This document shows positions 1-11,912 of a DNA stretch of 64,000 nucleotides, one piece after another (within the stretch, counting starts at the first letter, position 1; every line of letters begins with the position of its first letter). The notes below the pieces were generated by a model that saw only the letters and a list, made by a program, of their open reading frames with translations, was not told the origin of the DNA and searched no databases. The DNA lies in the NCBI RefSeq assembly GCF_000699445.3, contig NC_067198.1, positions 7,934,801-7,998,800 of the forward strand, given 5' to 3'. This stretch comes from Schistosoma haematobium. Lineage: Eukaryota > Platyhelminthes > Trematoda > Strigeidida > Schistosomatidae. Both the position numbers and the translations under genes were made by a program.

Positions 1-47
1 TGGACACACTAGTACAGTAAACAAAAACCGAGTTGTCTTACCAATAA

Positions 48-240
48 ATGAAAAGCATCTTAGAAATCACCACAAAGATTTGCAAGCTTTTCAGAACGAG
101 AACTGCCCAGAAGCGAATAAAAACACATTATTCCTTTTTATACGAATTGAACGACACAACAGCTAAAAAGAGCAAATGTAATAACATCTACAAAATAAAT
201 TGTGCTATCCACAAAAGATATTACATTGGATAAAGTAGAT
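48..240 (+). pseudogene. Possible Penelope-like GIY-YIG nuclease fragment
   Basis: The frame reads KSKCNNIYKINC followed by KRYYIG and then a stop. This resembles the start of the GIY-YIG endonuclease of Penelope-like elements, where an IYK-I-C segment precedes a YIG motif by about a dozen residues. The residues before it (a basic KICKLF segment, then LYELND) fit the linker between reverse transcriptase and nuclease in that family. Downstream, all frames soon contain stops and no convincing remainder of the domain could be followed. The call rests on short motifs, so an unrelated chance ORF remains possible. Confidence 0.35.
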
Positions 241-1149
241 GACTCATCCATAAATGTTTAGCAATTAAAACATTGAGTTCAGGGAAGATTGCACAGTCAA
301 AAATAATAATTGCGTTTATCACATTAATTATTCGGTGATTACTATTGATTGCAATAATATTATTTTAAAATTTAAATAGCAAAAATATCGTAAAAATTTG
401 ATAGGAATTTAATGAAATAAACTGAATTAAGTTACTGCTCAAGTTTGCAACAAATTGCACATAAGAAATTCCCATCGTGTAAAGCAAAACAACACAGATA
501 TAATAGTAAATTCATTTTTATGATATCCCAAAGAGTAGAAAATTGCATTTCTTACTTTTCGTGCCTCAATGTAAGTTACTTCTTCAGAGTAAATAAACAA
601 CCAAAAAAACGTAGATTTGAGCAAAAAATTATGCTTTCAACTAGACCTTCATCAGGCTTCAATTTAATATACAAGAGTATTTGTATGAATATTTGTAAAG
701 TATTGAACTAATCAAGACAACTAACGAGTTTTTGGTGACCATGAAATGGAGATTACATATCTATACGTACTAAGAAAAAGTACGAAGTTATTTTACGATG
801 TCAGATGTACTAATAATAATAAATACTTGACTCACTGTTTTATCCTAAGAAGTAGATCAAAACTTGGGAAATATTAACATTAGAATAAACCTTATTAAAA
901 GTAATTCGAATTAAGTAATGAGAAGTTCCCAATTAATCAGATAGTGAATGATTTATACGAAAAACGGGGTAAAAACACATATGAGCACATGAAGAAAATT
1001 AATTGAAAAACTAGTAAAATCGTTTGTTAAGCTTTATTTTGGTAAGGAAAGGATAGAAGTATTAAAAATTTCTTCTAAACGCACAGAATAAAGTCGTAAG
1101 TTATATGTAGGAGACGAAAGTGAATCCCCTTGTGAAAATTTATTTGCCA
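241..1149. other. AT-rich DNA without recognisable gene
   Basis: No coding motif, RNA fold or repeat family was recognised here. The small open frames are what such AT-rich sequence produces by chance. Confidence 0.5.
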
Positions 1150-1320
1150 AATATCAATCAATCGTCTCAGATTTCACTGTTCCTTCATTTTCACACCAAT
1201 CATTCTCTGTTCTCGTTCTCTTTTCTTCCATCAGGCAATTTACTTTCGATTGATGATACATACTACTTACATCCATCGACATTAGTAGCACACACTGAAG
1301 TAGAAATACGTTTGTTCACT
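1150..1320 (+). repeat. Unnamed dispersed repeat, copy 1
   Basis: This stretch closely matches 4668-4845 in the same orientation. Shared blocks include GTTCCTTC, TCGTTCTCTTTTCT, a GATGATACATACTACTTA core and a following ATCGACAT-AGTAGCA segment. Copy 2 has about 20 extra bases before the CAGGCA-TTT-CTTTC block. Neither copy shows a reading frame shared by both. The family was not identified. Confidence 0.6.
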
Positions 1321-1964
1321 GCTCAAAACGTCTAGGATGTTTATGAAATATCTTTTCATGACACCATAGAGCATAATTGATAGTGTTAAATTTATTACAT
1401 GCTCAAATATTTCTCTGTAGACCGTATACAACGGACAAATCAACACTCTCTAAATCTTAATCCTGAGCCTTTCATATTTGAACAAACCTTAAACTTGTGG
1501 CACTACGTATTGATGACAGTCTAGTCAGATAGCAACTCTCGGGTTTTTTAGTGAGAATCATTTATCTATATGACCGTTGAATATTTTTACATCGTAGCTG
1601 GTGACAGTTCGTGATGAAAATTTCAACTCTAAATCCCTCATCCTAAAACTAACTTGAAACAATGTGGGCGCTCTTAAAAATCCATTTGGGTCGATTCAAG
1701 TTTTCAGGGTATGGATAATCTATATTCATAACGACGAGTTTATATGTTGTTGATTTTTCGATTTGCAGACAGAGTAGTCTGTAGATGAGATGAATGGACT
1801 CATTAATCATGCAAAATCTGTTTACACAATGCAATATGATTGTTTTCTTTTCGATAAACTATCCATTTATGGAAGTTTTGTTCTAATTGACTATAAACTA
1901 TTTGGAAATTCGTCCATATACTACCTACTTTTACCAAGTAAGTAACTTAAATTCCCTAATGGTC
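1321..1964. other. Unassigned AT-rich spacer
   Basis: Nothing recognisable was found between the dispersed repeat and the RTE family A fragment that starts near 1965. Confidence 0.5.
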
Positions 1965-3412
1965 AATCGCTTTCGGCTTCCGACAACTATGACGGAATCA
2001 GTGAAACACATTGGACGCAAGTTGGACAACAACGAATTGCTTCAGGGGAGCTTCTGCTATACTCCGGCCATGATGGAGAAAATGCCCCACATACACAAGG
2101 AATTGCATTGATGCTGTTCAAACCAGCACAAAATGCACTTATAGGATGGGAATCTCATGAACCAAGGATCATCAAAGCCTCATTCAAAACAAAGAAAGAG
2201 GGCATTACAATGAACGTCATCCAATCCCATGTGCCTAGCAACGACTACAATGAAGACGTTAAAGATCAATTCTACAATAGGCTCCAGTCAATCGTCGAGA
2301 AGTGCTCAAGAAAGGACCTGACCATTCTGATGGCAGATTTCAGTGCCATGGTTGGAATGGACAACATCGGATATGAAGACATCATGTGATGACACGGACT
2401 TGGAGAAAGGAACGAAAATGGTGAGAGATTTGCAAACCTATTTGCCTTCAATAAACTGGTCATAGGCGGAACTATATTCCCACATAAGCGCATTCACAAA
2501 ATCACATGGACTTCACCGGATCACATCACGCACAACCAAATCGACCATATCTGCATCAACAAAAATTTCAGGAGGACTACAGAGGACGTGAGAACCAAGA
2601 GAGGAGCTGACATAGCCTCAGATCATCACTTGCTGGTCGCCAAGATGAAATTGAAACTCAAGAAGTACTGGACAATGGGGCGGACAATATCACAAAAGTT
2701 CAATACGACCTTTCTTCAGGATACTAACAAACTCAACAAATTCAAGATAGACCTCAGCAACAAGTTCCAGGCCTTTCATAATCTACTCAACGGAGAAGGA
2801 ACTACTGTGGAGAGCAACTGGAAGGGGATCAAAGAGGCAATCACTTCAACATGTCATGAGGTTCTGGGCCACAAGAAGCACCATCACAAGGAATGGATCA
2901 CTGTTGATACACTGGATAAGATTCAAGAAAGGAGGAACAAGAAGGCAGCAATCAATACCAGTCGAACAAGAGCAGAGAAAGGCAAGGGACAAGCTGAATA
3001 CACAGAAGTAAACAAACAGATGAAGAGGAGTATCAGAACAGACAAACGTAAATATGTGGAAGATTTAGCAACGACGGCGGAAAAGGCTGCAAGAGAAGGA
3101 AACATGAGACAATTGTATGGCACAACAAAGAAACTCGCTGGGAATCGCAGCGAACCAGAACGACCAGTGAAAAGCAAGGAAGGCGAAGTAATCACCAACA
3201 CTGATGAACAACAAAACAGGTGGGTCGAACACTTCAAAGGACCCTTGAATCAACCAGCCCCATTGAACCCACCCAACATCGAAGTAACATCCACGGACCA
3301 CCCAATCGATGTTGGCCCACCAACAATTGGAGAGATCAGCATGGCCATTAGGCAAATCAAGAGCAGCAAAACAGCTGGACCAGACAACATTCCAGAAGAA
3401 GCAATGCTTTAA
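1965..3412 (+). pseudogene. RTE-like retrotransposon (family A) fragment, endonuclease to start of RT
   Basis: One frame runs from about 1985 to 3412. It encodes the apurinic-type endonuclease of an RTE-clade non-LTR retrotransposon (similar to schistosome SR2-type elements) and the first part of its reverse transcriptase. Visible landmarks are NYDGISETHW at the start, HGLGERNENGERF, QIDHICIN and SDHHLLV (late endonuclease motifs), a lysine-rich linker, and AGPDNIPEEA where the RT begins. Two adjacent TGA codons at 2390-2395 break the frame before HGLGE. The 5' end of the endonuclease and nearly all of the RT are missing: after 3412 the sequence changes to AT-rich DNA. It is dead but easily recognised, and three more family A pieces lie in the window. 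Confidence 0.9.
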
Positions 3413-3734
3413 TTTAAAGTTTATTTTACCTACGACACAGTGAAGGAATACAAATTATATGTGTCCACATGACACTACACAACAGAAATAGGTTTATACG
3501 ATACTTGATTTTTAGCCAAATTTCCCTACTCCAAAAAAGTCCTTATCTACTTGTCAATGAGATTTAGAAGCTTCCATATATTTTTGGTATATCAAATAAT
3601 GAAGCTAAGTCAGACTACTGTGGGGTCGGCGGTTACAAAGTTACGACCATGTTGCAGCATTTTCTAAAGGTTAGCAATCGTTCTGTAAGTGAACATATAA
3701 TTTAGTTAACAAGCCCAGATACATTGATTGTCCT
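3413..3734. other. Unassigned spacer
   Basis: AT-rich sequence with no gene or repeat that could be recognised. Confidence 0.5.
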
Positions 3735-3850
3735 ATCTGGTAGAATTCAATTAGCACTAAAAAGGACTTGATATACGTGACATTGGCTAATACTCGGTGA
3801 TCAATCAATTTTAATTACATCTTAATTCTACAAGTCAATCATGGCACAAA
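3735..3850 (+). repeat. Fragment of the hammerhead SINE family (3' part of unit)
   Basis: It aligns with both ends of the repeat unit at 46548-46945: GCACTAA-AAGGACT, TGACATTG, then GTGATCAATCAATT and TTACATCT blocks, ending at TCAATCATGGC. The tRNA-like head and the hammerhead are absent. It is more decayed than the 46.5 kb copy. Confidence 0.6.
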
Positions 3851-4667
3851 TAACTTCAAGAAAATTCGTGTAATATTGACGTTTTATTTGGTCAGTTTTT
3901 CTAATTCAATTCTATATTTCAACAGATGAAATGCACTGGTGAACATCGAACGATATATTTACAATAGTTTGTAATACACTGAAGATCATACAATTACACT
4001 GAAACGAAGGTGAATTAGGAACTATGAAATATTCTTAATTGGTTTATGAATTTAAGTCTAGATAATAATTAAATAAGAAAGAAAGATTAGTTCAGCGAAG
4101 AGTTCTCTTTTCGGCGAATTCATTTTCAAAGCTGTACAATCGCAAATATATATACTTATTTTTACAGGGTGATAATAATACTGATAATAAACTTGTGATA
4201 TACATGGTGACAGTGAGGTTAAATAAACAAAGGTATTAGAAAAAAAATTTTTTTAAAAAAAACAAGGAAAGTTTGATAGTTAATGGCTTAGATATTCATC
4301 GGGTAAGAGTAGCTCAGCATGATAAAATAACATAAAATGTTGAAACAGAGATAATAATTATAAATCGTACTTTCACTGGTAGCCTATGATGATGGGATTG
4401 TTAGAAGAGTTATCTTTGATTTATTAAGTAATCAATTTTATTTCATACTAGACTGGTTAAGCGAGAAAGTTGAACTTCGAATATGAAATCTAGTTCACGC
4501 ATCCTACTTAGATCTGAATTACTTTTTCCGTTGTAATGAACACAGATAATTCAGTCATATTGTAGTGAGCGAGAACACAAGCAGGAACAATCAAAGTTAC
4601 AGAATATCTTAGTAAAATCTAAGGACCATACAGGAAATACTTCATTTGCAGTGTTAATAAACTGTTT
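3851..4667. other. Unassigned AT-rich spacer
   Basis: No gene recognised. A short A/T homopolymer patch lies near 4240-4262. Confidence 0.5.
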
Positions 4668-4845
4668 CAGATTCGATTGTTCCTTCGTTTCCACAACAAT
4701 CAATCGCTGTCTTCGTTCTCTTTTCTGCCATCTTTTTAACCTTCTGCCAACAGGCATTTCACTTTCATTTGATGATACATACTACTTATGTCTATCGACA
4801 TCAGTAGCATATACCACAGAACCTGTGTGTCTAAACATTTTTCCT
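4668..4845 (+). repeat. Unnamed dispersed repeat, copy 2
   Basis: Second copy of the repeat at 1150-1320, in the same orientation. Its best conserved part is the GATGATACATACTACTTA block near 4770-4790, followed by TCTATCGACATCAGTAGCA. It appears to start at a sharp point just after 4667. No shared coding frame is visible. Confidence 0.6.
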
Positions 4846-6574
4846 GATTCGACTTTCCACTTTGCATTTGTTTCATCACACTGTATTCAGTTAATTAACA
4901 AGCTTTACTATATTATGAAATGTATTGTGTAGTGATTTATGAGAGAGTTCTATAAATACACGTATAGTTTGACCACCGTAAAAATTTCTGTAAATATTAT
5001 CTAATTAAATTTATCGTATAAATAACCATAACTGAGCTGCTGAAAACTTTTGGATATAGATTTAGTGATATTTGAGACCTGAAAACCTAGAGTTTATCTG
5101 TAATTCTAAAGGAACTGATGCTCTTCATATGGAATTCAAAGCCGATTCACCAGACTACAATCTAAACTATTCAGGCTGTGATTGGTTGGATTACAATACT
5201 GACATATTTAAACCTTTTAGTCATTTAATAAAAACCAGTGTTATGATGTATAGTTCGTAGAATCCTATGGACTGCGTGTATACACTGTGATTTCAGTTCT
5301 TACGTTTAGATATTCATGACAATCCTTTGCTCGATAACGTATCTATGATTACACTCATGCATGTTAAATTCCATGGCTTCTTTATGTTTTATCTCGCTTG
5401 TTATATAACGTTAAAGCTTATAAACGTTATATTCAATTCGATATTAATAGAAAAGAATATTTTCTATTAATTTATCAGAGGTTTTCATGAAACCTTTGTA
5501 TTAGTTCACATTAATTGATAAAAAAAGTCAACTGATGCTAAACAAAAGTGTACAACTTTTATTGAAATTACCCAATGTTAGGATAGAAATGAACTCTTTT
5601 AAATATGATCAACAATCTCCTAATGTTACGGATCTGATTTTAACTGAATTATTTTCAAACTAAATCGTCTTGTAATATATATTCGAAGTTTGTGTGCACT
5701 GTTCGGTGCATACCACTATCAACAAGCATGCATATACTAAACAAAAACTATGGGTTTAGTTTCAGAATATTGACATTCAGCATGGTTAATAATTTAAATG
5801 GGGATCAATAAAACGTTGGAAAACTGTAGATATTTTACAGGTTTCTAGATATCAGTAGTCTATAGATTTTTGAATTTTAACTTGTAGCATAAAGTGAAGG
5901 GATATGTCTTTCAAGAAGCTTCTAAAAATAAATTCGATTATCCTATAATCAGTGAAATAAATCAATGTAATCAGTATACTGCTTGGATAAGTTAACACTG
6001 AGATCCAGGGTTCTAGTTTCGTCCTGTTTGCAACAAATCAGCTTGACGTACCTGAGTCTTTACGTTGAGAACCTGAAAAGTTGATGGATATTTTGACATA
6101 TAAAATTAATGGTTAACGCATTTGGGTTGGAAATGACAGGATTCAGGGTGAACGTCAGTATTGATATTCAGCGAAAGAGTTTCATATACTACCACTTCTA
6201 CTACAACTACTGTACTACTTCATTGGTTATATCTAATTTCTTTTCATCCATGGTCTTGCGCGACTGTTCATTAATTGTCTCCGGTGAATAACCTTCTATC
6301 GATGTACACGGATTCTATTAGTAAAATATTTAATGTAATTATAGAAAGTAGGTGAAACGCACAATCATACAGACCAGTATTTCGTGTCTTATCGATATAA
6401 GTAAAATAGTGATTTGTAGTAGCACTAATATAATAGTGTTCTTCAATTGGCAGTTCAAATTCAACAGATTTAGTCTATAGATACATTAGACCAGGTTGAC
6501 GTGAGATGCATTCAAGCAGCAATTTGATTGGTTAATTATGTACATTATCAAAACACTAGTCAGGGAGTTTTTAC
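4846..6574. other. Unassigned AT-rich region
   Basis: No feature was recognised over this stretch. The short open frames have no family motifs. Confidence 0.5.
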
Positions 6575-6812
6575 AAGAAATACCTAGCAACGATATAGGT
6601 AAAAGGCGCAAAAGAAGGAAATATGAAATATCTATATGACACAACGAAGAAACTGGTAAACCAGAGATATCAGTCAAGAGCATAGAATGTAGGCCAATCA
6701 CCGAGATCAAAGGACAGAGGAGCAGATGGGTAGAACACGTTGAGGAACTCTTGAATAGACCAGCCCCACCGAATCCACTGGACATCGGAGCAACACATAC
6801 GGATCGACTGAA
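6575..6812 (+). pseudogene. RTE family A fragment (linker before RT)
   Basis: The nucleotides align with 3080-3300 of the family A fragment at 1965-3412. Shared peptide patches are the NM-LY-TTKK segment, then RWVEH followed by ELLNRPAPPNPLDI. Frameshifts and small deletions scatter these between frames. It ends at about 6812, where a SINE head starts. Confidence 0.8.
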
Positions 6813-6960
6813 GTTAAACATTAACACTGTTGGATACCAGCTCCGCGATCTATAGGTTAAGCGTCTGCGATCGAGATCCACAGTCCTGGGACCGAGTCAC
6901 ACATGCGGGATCGTGGATGCGCACTGATGAGTAGTCCCATACTAGGATTTATTTTGACCT
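6813..6960 (+). repeat. tRNA-headed SINE copy with eroded hammerhead
   Basis: After a leader shared with 33690 (TGAAGTTAA, then ATTAACACTGTT) comes a tRNA-like segment with TATAGGTTAAGCG resembling an A box and CCTGGGACCGAGTC resembling a B box. Next is a GTGGATGCGCACTGATGAG segment and AGTCCCATACTAGGA. CTGATGA at 6924-6930 matches the hammerhead CUGANGA core, and the following hairpin matches stem II. The GAAA strand expected next reads TTTA, so cleavage should be lost. The copy ends soon after. Confidence 0.65.
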
Positions 6961-7719
6961 TTGGGTAGATAGATTATTTTACCTTTTACAATCATTCTGT
7001 TGTTTATACGTGTGACCCTGAGAGTGTCTACGTTTCTATACACTTACTCGTATCTCTTTCATGACTATGAATAACACTGAGTCACTATGTCTTAATTAAG
7101 TCGAGTGGAGTGCACTTGCCACTGATCTTTCGTTGTCTGTCTGGAGTAGATGGATGTGTGAAATGTATTTATCGAAAACATCTCTCGTATTCGACTTTTA
7201 ATATACGATTGTCTTAATCGTGGCAAGTCGACAGAACATGTATGGAGTTAAATGGGGGACGTATTCTATTGAGATCAATATGATTCAGTCATACTGGAGT
7301 TAGGCGAGCATAAATTATATGCAATGAATTGCAAGAAAAAAAATATGCACGTACTAATGTGAAATTCGGAGGAGTAGAAGGTTAATGTCTACGCATTTTG
7401 TCACATGAAAAACGGAATTTCTTAAGTCCAACAAAATCACCATCCATGTATGTTCATAAAAGACCGACTAGATCAAACTTGGTTAGCAAAGTGAATTTCG
7501 ATTAAAAGGACTGAAGCTGAAAGACCACTCACAGTATAATCAGTAACCAATTTCAAAGTTTTACCACGGGAATTAACCTATCTGGTTTCAATTCTGTATA
7601 TAGTATGCCAACCACGAGAGTGGCTAAAAGCCGGTAACTATTTTGGATATCAAAGTGGATGGTGATCTTTTGATATCAAGAATCGATAAAAGTTAGAAAC
7701 GTAAACCGTTAAATACCAA
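6961..7719. other. Unassigned spacer
   Basis: No coding or repeat family was recognised between the two SINE copies. Confidence 0.5.
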
Positions 7720-7935
7720 TTCAATAGTGTAAGTGGTTAAACGCTCATCGCCTAACATGAATGTCTTGAGCGTCAACTACTGGTTCGTTGTGGATGATCA
7801 TCACTAAGGAGCTTCTCTCTAGAAACAAACGACTGTCCCGTTCTTCTTAATTCTCGTTGGTTATCTAACTGAAGTCAATCCATAATGTGAAACTATGAAA
7901 CCCAACAATGGCTACAATCCCTCCAACTAAAAATA
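7720..7935 (+). repeat. Degenerate hammerhead SINE copy, longer 3' end
   Basis: An AAGTGGTTAAACGCTCA segment resembles the A-box region and CTACTGGTTCGTTG the B-box region of the tRNA head. The ribozyme region is recognisable only by position: CACTAAGGA (7802-7809) stands where CTGANGA should be, and GAAAC follows at 7822-7826. The GACTGTCC and TTGGTT blocks after it continue the SINE body, which can be followed to the CTACAATC block near 7910. Both core mutations should abolish cleavage. This copy looks older than the 46.5 kb copy. Confidence 0.5.
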
Positions 7936-8199
7936 CCTCTATTTGTACTATAATACCTAATGGAACCTTCTTCGACACTATGGTGTACCTGAGATTGTCA
8001 GCATATGAAATTCTTACGATGGACCTCACTGCAAAGTCTTGCATGGAGCATAGCTGAGAGGTGCATTGCAAGTGAAGACCAGTTTCAGACAAAGCTGTTT
8101 GCATGCTTTCACCTTTCCTCTTATTTCTGGTGGTTGGCTTGACCGTGAGGACCTGCACATTCCCGAGGAAGCGTGAAATACACTGCAGATCTTGCATAC

Positions 8200-8622
8200 A
8201 CCTAAATGATTTGGGCTTCGTGGATGACCTAACTCTTCTGTCCCATACACAGCAGCAAACGCAGATGTAGACTGCCAGTTAGAAAGTAGCCTCTGAAGCA
8301 ATTGCTCTCAATATTCATAAGGGAAAAAGCAAGATCCTGAAACATAAAAAACGGAGAGTACCAACCAGACCACAAAAGATAGAGGAGCTCTGGAAGAGAT
8401 GGAAACTTTCACATACCTGGGTGGCATCATAAATAAACAAAGAGGATCCGACGCAGATAAGAAGGCACGAATTGGCAAAACAAGGTCTCTTTTCCTACAA
8501 TTGAAGAATATTTGAAACTCGAAAAGAACTGTCGGCCAACACTAAAGTTAAAACAGCTCCATGGTACAGGGCTGAAAATTGGGTAACTACTACAATTATC
8601 ATCAAAAAAGGTATAGGTAATT
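8200..8622 (+). pseudogene. RTE family A fragment, RT palm with FVDD
   Basis: The conceptual frame includes LGFVDDLTLLSHTQQQ (RT catalytic box, normally F/YADD), then LNIHKGKSKIL and a TYLGGI-like stretch. Further on come LKNI-stop-NSK and a thumb segment ending near 8622. It overlaps family A copy 4 (33054-33460), whose LKKIWKSK shows that the TGA at 8513-8515 replaces a tryptophan. Other stops and a frameshift are present. The 5' end joins unrelated sequence at about 8200 and the 3' end abuts the 5' end of the RTE-B element. Confidence 0.85.
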
Positions 8623-11600
8623 AGATCCCGACCGTAGCTGCTACTTTGACGCGGTGGTCAGGCTTGCCTACCGTGATGACCCAACCGAGCTATATTGGCT
8701 GGAACACATGTTCTGTAGGTCCGACCATGCCAGGAAGGTCGATTGGAGAACGGTAACACTAAAAGCAGCAACTCAAGGTCTAAAGGCGAAGTCGTACTAC
8801 TGGCTGTAAAGGGGTGTGACAGCAGTAAGATGTTTCCCTCGGACAACCAGCATCTGCAGCGATGCTGTCTTCTCACAAGGATGGGTGGGGTTGGAAAAGG
8901 TCGACCCAAAAAATGCACACCTCATCGTATCCCACAGATTTCCGTCTCCGGCGGTAAGGCCCTTTGAAGAACGGAGCTAACACATTAAAAACCTCCCACA
9001 AAAGACTGTGCGCGACCAGCCTCAAGCAGTTGTCCCTTGGGCTCTGCGGTCACACTCCCAGGTCACTAAGGCCAACATTGATCCAACTTCCTTTTCAGGT
9101 TCCTCAAGAAATACCCTTCCACAGTGTGGGCAGCCAGGAAGTGATATCAGCTCTCATACCCGTAACAGCACGCGAGACCAAGTTAGTCACATTCAAATCC
9201 CTCCTACACCTCCTAATACCTCTCTTATCTCCCCGACTAACCCTTCTCACGTCCCTTTATCACCTCGCACCGCTAGGGCAAACGATTCGAGTACGCGGAA
9301 CGTTATTCCTGGTCTCCTGAAACCACGCTCTAAACTTCATGTTGGAGCTTATAACGTCCGAACACTGTGCCAAATAGGACAACAGGCTTCCTTAGCTAGG
9401 ACTTTAGAATCTCGCGCCATCGATGTGTCCTGCGTCTCCGAAACGCGCATACAGGATCCGAGTAGTGTCACTCATTTGACCTCACCATGTCAAAGTAACG
9501 AGCCAACGCGATCCACGCTTCGTGTATCTGGAAGCCCTGATGCTGCTTCCCGTGGCCTCGCTGGCGTAGGTATAGCATTGAGTCCTAGGGCAGAACTAGC
9601 TCTCTTAGAGTGGATCCCAGTAGACAGTAGTTTGTGCGCTGTCCGACTAAACGGAACAGTAAGGACTCGGAAAGATAGGGACACTCGTCGTTGCCTCTGC
9701 CTATTCTCTCACTGACTGCAGTTCAGACGATGTAAAAGATGAGTTTTACAGAAAGCTTTCCGACCTTCTCCGAAAATCTAGGTGCTCTGATGTAGTAATA
9801 GTGGATGGTGACTTTAATGCTCAAGTAGGTAAACTAAGCGAAAGGGAAAGACACATGGGTGGATCTTATGGTGTCGCGGCTCAATGAACAGATAATGACG
9901 ACTATCTGTTGCAGCTATGCTCAGATAACCGCCTGTTTCTATCAAATCCTAACGTTAAGCACAAAGAAAGACACCTATTGACATGGCCACCCCCGAATTC
10001 GTCCCAAAGTTGGAGACAAATAGATCACATCGCTATCGGCCACCGGTGGAGGGTCTCGTTCTGGAGCACATGCTCAGATTCAAACCACTGTCTAATGCGG
10101 TCGCTTATTTGTCTGCGTCCCACTGGACGTAGGAAAGACGCTGCAATGAAACCTCTTAGGGCCCTTGTTGTGTCTTTATGGCCCGCTAGTTATCACGAAA
10201 TCTATTCACCAATCAAAATACGACTTATTCGCTCTTATACTGTACTAAACCAATGACGTCCGACCGGTCTGATCAGCCTGGCGTCCTATTGGTTCTTTGC
10301 TCGCCTAGCACATTCAGCTGAGTTCGGAATGCCAACAACAGCCTCCACTATGCGAATCATATATTTCAAACATACTGGGTTTATATATCAATCAAACAGA
10401 CCGCAATGCATCATAAAATAATAAATAGCATTCATACACAAAGCCGAAATGTGTCTGTGAATGTTGGAGACCGTAATTAATAAACTGAGTATAATTTAAG
10501 AACAGTAAATCATATAATAATAAATTGTGTGTCAAAATGAAGCTTATAATAAGGGGAATATAGATATACACAATCTAACTATTGGATAGTTATACCACAA
10601 TTAATATGTCTCAGAAGTTACTCATAATGTAATCTTTGCTAGGATATAACAGCCCTACTTAATGATAGCCAACCCAGCAATGTATTTCAGAAACAACTAG
10701 AAAAACAGTTAGGCAACCATGTGAGTGATGTCCTTCCTCAGGCGGTCTGAGATGATGTCCGAAAAGATGTGAAAACAGCAGTGATATCTGCTAGTACGGT
10801 AAACCATAAAGTTGGGGAGAAACACTGGATCTCAGCAGCATCTACCACTGTGATAGATGCTCAAAACCCATTCCATCTGGCTCTGAGCATAACGAAGAGC
10901 AGAGTCAGCAAGCGCAAGCTGACAAGAAGCCTACGCAATGATCGTAAACAGTGATGGGTAGCGAAAGCAAGACAGATGGAAAAAGTAGCGGCAATAGGTA
11001 ACATCAGACAACTGTTCAGACTTGTTAAGGAAACCGGTATTAGGAGCCCGACTGTTAGCGAAACTATCTAGAAAAAAGATGGACATATTATACATTCTCA
11101 ATCCAGGAGATTGGATCGATGGGCAGAACACTTTAGGGATCAGTTCAACTGGCCTTCAGCCACACTTCGGTTTCCCACGATCTCCAGTCAACCTGAATGG
11201 CAAGTTGATGTAAGTCCTCCAACCCTTTACTAAGTTGAGAAATTTATAGGAAATCTGAAGCGTGGGATAGCAGCGGGCCCTGACAGGTTTACTTTTGAGA
11301 GTTTTAAGGATGGTGGTTCAGTATTAGCAGCGAGATTGACTGAGGTCTTAGGTAGAATTTGGGAACTGGACGTAATCCCATCTGACTGGTCTCAATCATT
11401 GATTGTGCCAGTCAATAAGAAAGGACAAAAGTCCTCTTGCGACAATCACACAGGAATTAGTTTGACTAATATAGTGTCTAAAATATTAGCTTCAATAATT
11501 CTTCGCCGCCTAACTAAAGCTCGTGAAGAACAGACTAGAGAAAACCAGGCTGGTTTCCGATCTGGACGTGGTTGTATAGACCAGATATTCACACTACGTC

Positions 11601-11662
11601 AGGTCCTGGAACATAGACACACATCCAGACGCCCCACAATCATAGTATTTCTCGACCTTAAG
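8623..11662 (+). mobile_element. RTE-like retrotransposon (family B), 5' UTR to early RT, decayed
   Basis: An untranslated leader runs from about 8623. A 235-codon frame (9008-9715) then carries the start of the endonuclease (HVGAYNVRTLCQIGQQ, CVSETRIQD, GLAGVGIALS). The domain continues in shifted frames with DGDFNAQVGKLS, LLQLCSDNRLFL and SQSWRQIDHIAI to about 10170. After an inserted ~500 bp block it resumes near 10690 and reaches the RT: GIAAGPDRFTFE, PSDWSQSLIVPVNKKGQ, ENQAGFRSGRGCIDQIF and VFLDLKA at 11650. The RT is cut there by a Penelope-like fragment, so the YADD box and 3' end are missing. Stops include TGA at 9893-9895 in place of arginine and TGA at 10748-10750 and 10952-10954 at tryptophan positions. 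Confidence 0.88.
10172..10685. mobile_element. LTR-like insertion inside the RTE-B element
   Basis: This ~510 bp block interrupts the RTE-B frame. Its first ~95 bp match 31296-31392 (CTAGTTATCACG, CACCAATCAAAATACG, AACCAATGACGT). It holds no coding motif and ends near GATATAACA, roughly mirroring the GTTATC start. This size and terminal symmetry suggest a solo LTR. No clean target duplication was confirmed, so the nature of the insertion is inferred. Confidence 0.45.
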
Positions 11663-11912
11663 GCAGGTTCGCATCTCTGAGCATACTCCGAAGAACTTGA
11701 CGCTGAGAGGGACTAAAGCTTTTAACAGTGCAATAGCTCGGCATCTACTTGACACCGGGCATACCGTCGATATTATGCGCGCGTTTAAAATTATCAATAG
11801 ACAAAGAACTACAACCACTCTCCGCTTTGCTGAAGCCATTGGAATTAAGAAACTGAAACCGGACTTATGCATCCAAAAAGAGACTTTAATAAACTTATCA
11901 CTACCCTGGTAA
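11663..11912 (+). pseudogene. Penelope-like element 1, C-terminal GIY-YIG nuclease
   Basis: The frame reads QVRISEHTPKN, then AIARHLLDTGHTVD, a FKIINRQR segment, RFAEAIGIKKLKPDLCIQ and a stop after NLSLPW. This is the C-terminal half of the GIY-YIG endonuclease of Penelope-like elements (R-x3-EH helix, HL-xx-TGH, EA-x-I). The PLE at 55778-56465 gives the same pattern with different residues, so this is a second subfamily. The RT and the GIY-YIG core are missing because the RTE-B sequence joins directly at 11662. The frame itself has no stop over the 83 codons that remain. The following 3' region carries a hammerhead motif. Confidence 0.8.

Noticed and set aside
2923..3355. Minus-strand frames of about 100 codons
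   Set aside because: They are antisense to the RTE family A linker and have no independent support.
7865..8197. 110-codon minus-strand open frame (and an overlapping 91-codon frame)
   Set aside because: Its lower part overlaps SINE sequence on the plus strand, and neither frame shows domain motifs, splice sites or a neighbouring exon.
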